Source: Pseudomonadota bacterium
Lineage (GTDB): Bacteria > Pseudomonadota > Gammaproteobacteria > Burkholderiales > Burkholderiaceae_B
Assembly: GCA_023388835.1 (NCBI GenBank)
Contig: JAEWFK010000062.1
Location: forward strand, 1 to 33,421
DNA length: 33,421 nucleotides
Reading direction: 5' to 3'
The position numbers and the translations under genes were made by a program. Positions 16,078 through 23,805 of the stretch are shown here, piece after piece. The stretch's first letter is position 1. Each line of letters begins with the position of its first letter. Under the pieces are notes generated by a model. It saw only the letters and a list, made by a program, of their open reading frames with translations. It had not been told where the DNA came from and did not search any database.

Positions 16078-17147
16078 GCCGTCCTCCGCGCCACTTGTTC
16101 GCAAGCGTCAGCGATCAATTGGGTGGCCGACAAGCAAGCATGCTCATGGGCGTGCCTGCCGACTTCTGCGAGCGCCGTGCGATCAAGCGAACCCAGCCAC
16201 GCCGCCAGCCATTCCGCCGTGAACGCGGCCTGCTTCTGCAACCATGCCCCCTTGCAATCGGCCAGGTAGCGCGCATTTGCGGTCTGGTGATCGTCGATCG
16301 CATGGGGCAAGGGCACGAACAGCGCCGCCACGCCTGCCGCGGCCACTTCGGCGACCGTCATCGCGCCCGCGCGGCACACCACCACGTCGGCCTGCGCGTA
16401 AGCGTCAGCCATGTCTTCGATAAACGCCCGGCAGTCGGCCTGGATACCGTTTGCTCGATACCGGCCTTGCAAGGATTCGATATGCTGTGCACCGGCCTGA
16501 TGGGTGACGACCGGGCGCTCGGCGGGATCAAGCCTGGCCAGCGCCTCGGGAACGACCTCGTTCAAGATCGAGGCACCCAGGCTGCCGCCGATCACCAGCA
16601 GGCGCAAGGGACCCTGGCGCCCGGCATAGCGCTCTGCGGCAGGCGCCAGCGTGGTAAACGATGCACGCACTGGGTTGCCGACCATCACGGCCCCATGCAG
16701 CGCCCCCGGAAAACCGGACAAAACCTTGCGCGACATGCGCGCCAGCCAGCGATTGGCCGTGCCGGCCACCGCATTCTGCTCATGAACCACCATCGGAATA
16801 CCGGAGGCGCGCGCCATCAGTCCGCCTGGAAAGGCCACATAGCCGCCCATGCCCAACACCACATCGGCCCGTGCTCGAATCAGCGCCTGACGGGCTTGCA
16901 AGCACGCGCGGCTCAGCGTGAACGGCAGCTTCGCCAAAGCGGCTATACCCTTGCCGCGCAGACCGGAAAATTCCAGCGGCAGGATTTCAAAACCCTGTTC
17001 CGGTACCAGCCGGCCTTCCATGCGCTCGGGGTTGCCCATCCACAGCACCCGCCAGCCTCGGGCCTTCATTTCATGGGCCACAGCAAGTCCCGGCATGATA
17101 TGCCCACCGGTACCACCTGCCATGATGACCAGGGTACGAACGCTCAT
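16074..17147 (-). CDS. murG: UDP-GlcNAc:lipid I GlcNAc transferase MurG
   Basis: Peripheral membrane glycosyltransferase (GT28) that converts lipid I to lipid II. The start at 17147 overlaps the ftsW stop as ATGA; a longer frame upstream lies inside ftsW. The 357 residues include the N-terminal G loop IMAGGTGGHIMPGLAVAHEM (shortened here), the second Gly-rich loop VIGGSLGASILNE, and the UDP-GlcNAc site VCRAGAMTVAEVAAAGVAALFVPLPHAIDDHQTANA (positions about 285-320, with Glu of TVAE and the Gln of HQ). In Bordetella pertussis, MurG has been reported to act as a scaffold for the MurE-MurF fusion and other Mur enzymes; the same gene set is next to it here. Confidence 0.98.
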   Translation of the reverse strand: MSVRTLVIMAGGTGGHIMPGLAVAHEMKARGWRVLWMGNPERMEGRLVPEQGFEILPLEFSGLRGKGIAALAKLPFTLSRACLQARQALIRARADVVLGMGGYVAFPGGLMARASGIPMVVHEQNAVAGTANRWLARMSRKVLSGFPGALHGAVMVGNPVRASFTTLAPAAERYAGRQGPLRLLVIGGSLGASILNEVVPEALARLDPAERPVVTHQAGAQHIESLQGRYRANGIQADCRAFIEDMADAYAQADVVVCRAGAMTVAEVAAAGVAALFVPLPHAIDDHQTANARYLADCKGAWLQKQAAFTAEWLAAWLGSLDRTALAEVGRHAHEHACLSATQLIADACEQVARRTA

Positions 17148-18337
17148 GTCCGCTTCCCCCTCATCATGTTGCGGTTCTCGTAGTCGACCCGCAGCATTAG
17201 CGCAATCGCGACGATGTTCATGATGATGCCGGTGCCGCCATAGCTCACCATGGGCAGCGTCAGACCCTTGGTCGGAAGCAGACCGATGCATACCCCGATA
17301 TTGATGAAGGACTGCACACCGAACCACAGTGCCACGCCTTGCGCCACCAGGCCGCTGAAGATGCGCTCCATGGCGATGGCCTGGCGACCGATATCGAAGC
17401 CACGCCACACCAGGAAGACGAACATCGCAATGAGCCCCGCCACACCGACGAAGCCGAGCTCCTCGCCGATCACGGCCACGATGAAGTCCGTATGCGCCTC
17501 CGGCAGATAATGAAGCTTCTCGACGCTGGAGCCGAGACCCACGCCGAACCACTCGCCGCGTCCGAGCGCGATCAGAGAGTGCGAAAGCTGATAGGCGCTG
17601 CCGTAGGTGTTATCGGGGTTCCAGGGGTCCAGGTAGACGAACAGCCGCTCGCGCCGCCATGGCGACAACCAGATCAGGGCGAGAAAGCTGAGCACCAGAC
17701 TGCCGAGCAGCACTGAAAACAGTTTGCCGTTGATGCCGCCGATGAACAGCAGGCCCACGGCAATTGCCACGATCACCATGAAAGCGCCCAGGTCGGGCTC
17801 CATCAGGAGCAGCATGCCGACCACGGCCAGCGCACAACTCATGGGAAGAAAGCCGCGCAGGAAGTTCTGCATGTGCTGCTGCTTGCGTACTGTGTAGTCG
17901 GCGGCGAACAGCACCACTGCGACTTTCATGAGCTCGGAGGGCTGAAAATTGACCACACCCAGCGGCAGCCAGCGGCGCGCGCCGTTGACCTCTCGTCCGA
18001 TGCCGGGCACAAGCACCGCGATGAGCAGCAGCAGGCAAACCAGGAACAAAGGCATGGCCATGTGTTCCCACACCCGCATGGGAACGGTCAGCGTGATCAG
18101 GGCCGTCACTACCCCAATGGCGATGAACACTCCATGGCGCAATACGAAGTAATACTGGCCGTAGCTGGCGTAGCGGGGCCCATCCGCCAAGGCGATGGAC
18201 GCCGAATAGACCATGAGCAGGCCGAACAACAACAGCGTCGTGGCCACCACGATCAGTGGCGCATCGAACAGCGGCATGCTGGTGCGGCCTGGCCGCACGG
18301 CGTTCACGCCATTACCGAGCTCGGAAAGCAGGCTCAT
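17144..18337 (-). CDS. ftsW: Septal peptidoglycan polymerase FtsW
   Basis: SEDS-family glycosyltransferase of the divisome, working with FtsI. The start at 18337 (MSLLSELGNG) has GAGGAGAGGT just upstream and overlaps the murD stop as ATGA. The 397-residue product has about ten membrane segments beginning near residue 27, the SEDS motifs GARRWLPLGVVNFQPSELMK and, in the large periplasmic loop, GRGEWFGVGLGSSVEKLHYLPEAHTDFI, and the C-terminal LLPTKGLTLPMVSYGGTG. The longer in-frame extension before the chosen start has a different character (Arg- and Cys-rich) and lies inside murD, so it was excluded. Confidence 0.97.
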   Translation of the reverse strand: MSLLSELGNGVNAVRPGRTSMPLFDAPLIVVATTLLLFGLLMVYSASIALADGPRYASYGQYYFVLRHGVFIAIGVVTALITLTVPMRVWEHMAMPLFLVCLLLLIAVLVPGIGREVNGARRWLPLGVVNFQPSELMKVAVVLFAADYTVRKQQHMQNFLRGFLPMSCALAVVGMLLLMEPDLGAFMVIVAIAVGLLFIGGINGKLFSVLLGSLVLSFLALIWLSPWRRERLFVYLDPWNPDNTYGSAYQLSHSLIALGRGEWFGVGLGSSVEKLHYLPEAHTDFIVAVIGEELGFVGVAGLIAMFVFLVWRGFDIGRQAIAMERIFSGLVAQGVALWFGVQSFINIGVCIGLLPTKGLTLPMVSYGGTGIIMNIVAIALMLRVDYENRNMMRGKRT

Positions 18338-19857
18338 GCCACCTCTCCTCTGTCGAGTGCCAAGGATTCCACGGCGTCGATGAAGCACTGTCCCCGATGC
18401 GGATAGTTCTTGAACATGTCCATGCTGGCGCAAGCGGGCGACAGCAGCACGACATCGCCTTGCGATGCTTCGGACATGGCGGCGTCCACAGCGTCTTCCA
18501 TGGTCGCGGCATCGCGCGTGCACAGGTCGGCCGATCCCAGCGCCTGGCGGATGAGCGGCGCGTCCTGCCCGATGAACACCACGGCCTTGGCGTGGCGCCG
18601 GATGGCTTCGGCCAGCGGCGCGAAATCCTGGCCCTTGCCCAACCCGCCCACGATCAGGACCACCGGCCGGCCCATGCCTTCCAAGGCGGCCACGGTGGCG
18701 CCGACATTGGTTCCCTTGCTGTCGTTCACGAAATCGACACCTGCAATGCTGCGGACGAACTCGCAGCGATGCGGTTCGCCGGCATAATCGCGCAACGCGT
18801 GCAGCATGGCCGCCAGGCCGCCGCCCACGGTCTGGACCAGCGCCAGGGCGGCCAGGGCGTTCAGGGCATTGTGCCGGCCCCGCAGACGCAAGGCCTCAGT
18901 TGGCATCAGGCGTTGCGCAGCGCCCATGGGGCGTTCGGCGACGGGCTTGTGCTTGCGTCGGCTCGATCCGGATACCGCTTCAGGCTCGCGCTGCGGCACG
19001 GCCGCCAGCCACTCGATGCCCTGGCTGTCTTCGAGTCCGAGGTCGCCCTCGTATTCCGGCCGGCCTCTTCCAAAGCTCCGGACACTGACAGCCTGCAGGC
19101 CCCGAATCATGGCCATGACTGCGGGATCGTCGCGATTCACGACCGACACCGACGCGCCGGCCAGTATCCGCGCCTTGGCGGCGGCATAGGCTTGCATGGA
19201 ACCGTGCCAATCCAGGTGATCCTGGCTCAGATTCAGCACAGCCGCGGCGTCCGGCGTCAGGCTATACGTGCTTTCCAGTTGGAAGCTCGAAAGCTCCAAC
19301 ACCCAGATTTCTGGTAGAGCTTCGTCATCGAGCGCGGTCATCAGCGCGGCAAGCGCCGGCGGGCTGATATTTCCCGCGGCCACGGCAGTATGACCGACTG
19401 CCTCGGCCAATCGCCGGACCAAGGCCGTGACCGTGGTCTTGCCGTTGGTGCCCGTGATGGCCAGCACTTTGGGGCGATAACCGTGCTCGGCCAGGTCAGC
19501 CAACGCACGGCAGAAGAGCTCGATTTCGCCGATGATCTCGGCGCCCTGTTCCCGGGCACGTGCGAGGAAGCCCGCCAACGGCTGTTCGGTGGGACACAGG
19601 CCGGGGCTGATCACCAGCCTGGAAACGCCTTCCAGCGTCGCGGTCTCCAGTGCGGCGGCCCCAAGACGCAGGTCGAGTTCGGCAGACGCCTCGGTGCGCA
19701 GATCGTCCAGGCCGGCGGGTGATTCGCGCGTATCGGCCACACGCAGGGCCACACCCTGACGCAGACACCAGCGCGCGGCGGCCATACCGGTTTCGCCCAG
19801 ACCCAATATCAGGGTCAGGCCGGTCTGCTGCAGAGAGGGGAACGCCAGGTTCTTCAT
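18334..19857 (-). CDS. murD: UDP-MurNAc-L-alanine--D-glutamate ligase MurD (long form)
   Basis: Adds D-glutamate to UDP-MurNAc-L-Ala. The start at 19857 (MKNLAFPSLQ) overlaps the mraY stop as ATGA. Motifs: N-terminal ILGLGETGMAAARW, P-loop TGTNGKT at 135-141, LELSSFQLE, DHLDWHG, the probable carbamylated Lys in AAKARIL (about 228), RGRHNALNALAALAL (327 onward), FVNDSKGTNVGAT and LLSPACASMD. At 507 residues it is about 70 longer than E. coli MurD (438). Most of the excess is a charged, probably disordered stretch at about 285-318 (with SSRRKHKP) between the central domain's last strands and the RHN motif. Long MurD proteins are usual in Burkholderiales, so this is a lineage trait. Confidence 0.97.
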   Translation of the reverse strand: MKNLAFPSLQQTGLTLILGLGETGMAAARWCLRQGVALRVADTRESPAGLDDLRTEASAELDLRLGAAALETATLEGVSRLVISPGLCPTEQPLAGFLARAREQGAEIIGEIELFCRALADLAEHGYRPKVLAITGTNGKTTVTALVRRLAEAVGHTAVAAGNISPPALAALMTALDDEALPEIWVLELSSFQLESTYSLTPDAAAVLNLSQDHLDWHGSMQAYAAAKARILAGASVSVVNRDDPAVMAMIRGLQAVSVRSFGRGRPEYEGDLGLEDSQGIEWLAAVPQREPEAVSGSSRRKHKPVAERPMGAAQRLMPTEALRLRGRHNALNALAALALVQTVGGGLAAMLHALRDYAGEPHRCEFVRSIAGVDFVNDSKGTNVGATVAALEGMGRPVVLIVGGLGKGQDFAPLAEAIRRHAKAVVFIGQDAPLIRQALGSADLCTRDAATMEDAVDAAMSEASQGDVVLLSPACASMDMFKNYPHRGQCFIDAVESLALDRGEVA

Positions 19858-21026
19858 CGCAGTTTCAGTGTCGCCAGGCCGAGCAGCACCAGCATCATGG
19901 TAATGATCCAGAAGCGCACGACGACCTGGGTCTCCTTCCAGCCCGTGACTTCGAAGTGATGATGCAGAGGGGCCATCCGGAAGATGCGCCGCCCCGTCCC
20001 GTAGCGTTTCTTCGTGTATTTGAACCAGGTGACCTGCAGCATCACGGACAGGGTCTCCACGACAAAGACGCCACCCATGATGAACAGCACGATTTCCTGT
20101 CGCACGATCACCGCAATGGTGCCCAAGGCGCCGCCCAGGGCCAGCGCTCCGACGTCGCCCATGAATACCTGGGCGGGATAGGCGTTGAACCACAGAAAGG
20201 CCAGGCCGGCTCCTGCGATCGCGGCGCACAGCACCATGAGCTCCGCGGCACCCGGGATATACGGAAAAAAAAGGTATTTGGAATAATCGACCCGACCGAC
20301 GACATAAGCGAAGATGCCCAAGGCGCTTCCCACCATGACGGTGGGCATGATGGCCAGGCCGTCAAGGCCGTCCGTCAGGTTCACGGCATTGCTCGAACCG
20401 ACGATCACGAGCCAGGTCAAGGTGGCAAAGCCGAAGACGCCCAAGGGATAACTAACCGTCTTGAAGAAGGGCACGATCAGATCGGCACGGGTCGGCAGCG
20501 GCATGGTGAAGCCGCTCATCACCCAGTCGCGGAACAGCGGCCAGAGCTCGGCGTTGTCCGGCGCGGACACCGCGAAGGTCAGGTAGATCGACGCCACCAG
20601 CCCAATGATCGCCTGGTAGCAGAATTTGCTGCGCGAGGACATGCCTTCCGGATCGCGATTGACCACCTTCTTGTAATCGTCGGCCCAGCCTATCCACCCG
20701 AACCCGAAGGTCACGAGCAGCACGACCCACACGAAACGATTCGTCCAGTCGGACCACAACAGCGTGGCGACCCCGACCGCAATCAGGATCAGCGCCCCGC
20801 CCATGGTGGGCGTGCCGGTCTTCTGCAAATGGCTTTCAGGACCGTAGCTACGCACCGCCTGCCCGATTTTCAGTTCGGTCAGCCGGCGTATTACCCACGG
20901 ACCGGCCACCAAGCCGATCAGCAGCGCCGTCGCGCATGCCAGCACGGCACGCAGCGTGATGTATTCAATGACTCCAAAGGCCCTGACGTGCTCGTCGGAC
21001 AACCAGCGCGCCAGCTCAAGCAGCAT
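19854..21026 (-). CDS. mraY: Phospho-MurNAc-pentapeptide translocase MraY
   Basis: Integral membrane enzyme that moves phospho-MurNAc-pentapeptide onto undecaprenyl phosphate to form lipid I. The 390 residues form about ten membrane helices, with the conserved KTGTPTMGG (about 69-77), ADDYKK with Asp116/Asp117, NLTDGLDGLA with Asp219, FMGDVG with Asp291 and the HHH motif at 355-357. These are the Mg2+ and substrate residues of the family. It has the best ribosome-binding site in the cluster, GGAGGT four bases before the ATG, located inside the end of murE-murF (11-base overlap), unlike the 4-base overlaps of its neighbours. Strong independent initiation of this membrane protein is therefore likely. 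Confidence 0.98.
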   Translation of the reverse strand: MLLELARWLSDEHVRAFGVIEYITLRAVLACATALLIGLVAGPWVIRRLTELKIGQAVRSYGPESHLQKTGTPTMGGALILIAVGVATLLWSDWTNRFVWVVLLVTFGFGWIGWADDYKKVVNRDPEGMSSRSKFCYQAIIGLVASIYLTFAVSAPDNAELWPLFRDWVMSGFTMPLPTRADLIVPFFKTVSYPLGVFGFATLTWLVIVGSSNAVNLTDGLDGLAIMPTVMVGSALGIFAYVVGRVDYSKYLFFPYIPGAAELMVLCAAIAGAGLAFLWFNAYPAQVFMGDVGALALGGALGTIAVIVRQEIVLFIMGGVFVVETLSVMLQVTWFKYTKKRYGTGRRIFRMAPLHHHFEVTGWKETQVVVRFWIITMMLVLLGLATLKLR

Positions 21027-23805
21027 GGTGACCTCCGGCCTGTCCCTTCAAAGCAGGGACGATCGCTTCTATGACTCTTTCCATCCGGGTACTGCGGGAT
21101 CCTTTGACCAGAATATGTCCCGGCGGCTGATCGGCCAGCTCAGCAACCAGGCTCGGGATGTCGTCAAACGGCTGCGCGCCATCCCCAAAAGCGGATGCAG
21201 CGTGAGCCGCATCCGCACCAAAAGTGAAAAGCATATCGACGCCACAGTCGCGCGCATAGGCGCCGACTTCGGCATGCATGGCGGGACTGTCTTCCCCGAT
21301 CTCGCCCATGGTGCCCAGCACCAGGGTGCGGCGACCCGGCAAGGCGGCCAGAACATCGATGGCGGCGCGCACGGAATCGGGGTTGGCATTGTAACTGTCG
21401 TCAATCAACTGATGGCCATCCGGCAGTGTGTGCAATTGCATCCGTCCGGCAACCGGGTTGAAGGCTTTCAGGCCGTCGATGATGGCGGCCAGCGGCGCTC
21501 CCGCCGCCACGGCGCACGCCGATGCGGCCAGGGCATTGCGCAAGTTGTGGACACCGGCCGCCCTCAGGGTCAGCACGGCGCTGCCCAAGGGCGTTTGCAA
21601 ACGGAAACGGGTATGCGAGGCCTCAGGGCGAATCTCGTCGGCATGCACAGGAAATTCCGACTCGAAGCCGAAACACAAGCTGTCAGCTTCGCCCGCCCAT
21701 TCACGCCACAGTCCGGCATAAGCGTCGTCGCCGGGGTAGACGGCCACGCCGGTTTCGCCCAGATCGCGCAATACCGAGCCGTTCTCCCGGGCGACTGCCT
21801 CGACCGTGTGCATGAATTCCTGATGTTCGCGCTGAGCATTGTTGACCAGCGCAATGGTCGGTCTGGCCAGCTCGGCCAGCTGCGCGATTTCGCCCGGATG
21901 GTTCATGCCCAGTTCAAAGACGGCTGCATGATGCGCTTCAGACAGGCGCAGCAAGCTAAGCGGCACGCCAATGTCGTTGTTCAGGTTGCCTTGTGTGGCC
22001 ACCATGGATTCGGGACCGAGCCAGGACCGGAGGATCGAGGCGATCATTTCCTTGGTGGTCGTCTTGCCATTGCTGCCTGTCACGGCAATGACCGGCAGAT
22101 CAAAAAGATCGCGCCAGGCGCCGGCGATGCGGGTGAGCGCCTGCTGCGTATCGCCCAACACAAAGAGCGGGATAGCGGAATCCGGTAACGGACGCGCCAC
22201 GATGGCTGCCACGGCACCGCGTTCGGCGGCTTGTCCGACATAGTCGTGGCCGTCGAAACGGTCGCCGCTCAAAGCAAGGAAAAGCTGGCCCGGTTCGATG
22301 GTTCGGGTATCAGTGGCGATGGCCGGCGTGCCGCGCCATGTCAGCGCAAAGCGCGCCCATTCCCGATCGTCGAACGGCGTACGCCGGCCGGCCGTTTCTT
22401 GGTAAGTCTCATGCCCCTTGCCGGCAAGGAGCACGATGTCGCCCGGTTGCGCGCGCCATATCGTGTCCAGAATGGCCGCCGCCCGATCAAGCTCGATGCG
22501 CGGCGCCGACGCCATGCCGGCCACGATCTCGGCCACGATCTCTAGGGGATCTTCGTCGCGAGGATTGTCGTTGGTGATGACCACCGTATCGGCCAGGCGG
22601 CCGGCCAGCTCGCCCATCAGACTGCGCTTGCCACGATCACGGTTTCCACCGCAGCCGAAGACGCAAGCGACCTGGCCGCCGCGAGCGGTGGCGACGCTGC
22701 GCAAGGCATGCAAGGCACGCTCGAGTGCGTCGGGGGTATGCGCATAGTCGACCACCACCATGGGGCCCCCGCTTGCGCCCTGAAGTTCGGGTTCGACGAT
22801 CTGCAGGCGTCCTTCCACGGAACGCAGACCGGCCAGCGCGCGCGATGTCCGCGATAGTGACCAGCCCAGCTGTTGCAGCACACCGGCGACCAACAACTGG
22901 TTGGACACATTGTGCATGCCGATGAGCCGGGTCACCCTCTGCATGCTGCCTTCCTTGCCAGCAATATTGAAGACCAACCCGTATGTTCCGGCATGCACAT
23001 CGAGGGCGACGAACTCGGCGCCGCTTGCCGGGTCGAGCGAATAGGACACCGCCTGGCGGCCCTGCATGCGGGACAGCAGTTCCGCTCCGGCCGGGTCATC
23101 GGCGTTGATCACGGCGGCGCGCAGCCCCGGCCAGTCGAACAGCGCGAACTTGGCGTCGCGATAAGCTTCAAATGTGCCGTGATAGTCGAGGTGATCGCGC
23201 GTAAGGTTAGTGAATGCCGCAATTTCGATATGTACGGAATCCAGTCTGCCCTGGGCCACACCGATCGATGAAGCCTCGATGGCCGCGACGGTCGCACCGG
23301 CATCGCGCAGGGCGGCCAGATAGGCATGCATGGACAGCACATCGGGCGTGGTGAGTTCTCCGCCCAGATTGGTGCCGTCAGGCAAAGTCACGCCCAAGGT
23401 GCCCAGGGTGCCGCAGGGCACGCCGCCGGCATTCAGCGCCGCGGCAATCCATTGAACCGTGGTCGTCTTGCCGTTGGTGCCCGTTACCGCCACGACCGAT
23501 AAGTGCTCGGATGGCTTCCCGTACCACAGATGGGCGACTTCCCCGAGGCAAGACACCAAGCCGGACACTTCCAGCACCGGCATGCCGGCCGTACCGCCGG
23601 CCACACTCTCGGGCACGGGAGCCTGCACGACCAGCGCAGCCGCGCCGGCCGCCAGGGCCGCTTCCACGTAGTGCCTGCCGTCGCCCGCAAACCCAGGGCA
23701 GGCGAAGAAGACATCCCCCGGCCGCACACGCCGCGAGTCCAGTCTCAGCTGTGCGTGGGACTGGACGCGGCCGCGCAACCATTCGACGATCTCGTATGCG
23801 GTCAT
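21016..23805 (-). CDS. murE-murF: Bifunctional MurE-MurF fusion (meso-DAP ligase / D-Ala-D-Ala ligase)
   Basis: A single 929-residue frame carries two successive Mur ligases. MurE (about 1-487) adds meso-diaminopimelate: P-loop TGTNGKT at 108-114, the substrate loop LGGELTTPDVL, and DNPR at 413-416, the motif that selects meso-DAP over lysine. MurF (about 495-929) adds D-Ala-D-Ala: P-loop TGSNGKT at 576-582, GMNHPGEI, DDSYNANPDSV and the end VKGSRSTRMERVI. The join is tight. MurE's last segment FDDREWARFALTWRG runs directly into TPAIATDTRTIEPGQLF, which in separate MurF proteins lies about 25-30 residues from the start, so MurF's first strand and helix are missing or supplied by the MurE end. 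The fusion is known in Bordetella. It overlaps ftsI (ATGA) and mraY. Confidence 0.98.
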   Translation of the reverse strand: MTAYEIVEWLRGRVQSHAQLRLDSRRVRPGDVFFACPGFAGDGRHYVEAALAAGAAALVVQAPVPESVAGGTAGMPVLEVSGLVSCLGEVAHLWYGKPSEHLSVVAVTGTNGKTTTVQWIAAALNAGGVPCGTLGTLGVTLPDGTNLGGELTTPDVLSMHAYLAALRDAGATVAAIEASSIGVAQGRLDSVHIEIAAFTNLTRDHLDYHGTFEAYRDAKFALFDWPGLRAAVINADDPAGAELLSRMQGRQAVSYSLDPASGAEFVALDVHAGTYGLVFNIAGKEGSMQRVTRLIGMHNVSNQLLVAGVLQQLGWSLSRTSRALAGLRSVEGRLQIVEPELQGASGGPMVVVDYAHTPDALERALHALRSVATARGGQVACVFGCGGNRDRGKRSLMGELAGRLADTVVITNDNPRDEDPLEIVAEIVAGMASAPRIELDRAAAILDTIWRAQPGDIVLLAGKGHETYQETAGRRTPFDDREWARFALTWRGTPAIATDTRTIEPGQLFLALSGDRFDGHDYVGQAAERGAVAAIVARPLPDSAIPLFVLGDTQQALTRIAGAWRDLFDLPVIAVTGSNGKTTTKEMIASILRSWLGPESMVATQGNLNNDIGVPLSLLRLSEAHHAAVFELGMNHPGEIAQLAELARPTIALVNNAQREHQEFMHTVEAVARENGSVLRDLGETGVAVYPGDDAYAGLWREWAGEADSLCFGFESEFPVHADEIRPEASHTRFRLQTPLGSAVLTLRAAGVHNLRNALAASACAVAAGAPLAAIIDGLKAFNPVAGRMQLHTLPDGHQLIDDSYNANPDSVRAAIDVLAALPGRRTLVLGTMGEIGEDSPAMHAEVGAYARDCGVDMLFTFGADAAHAASAFGDGAQPFDDIPSLVAELADQPPGHILVKGSRSTRMERVIEAIVPALKGQAGGHHAA

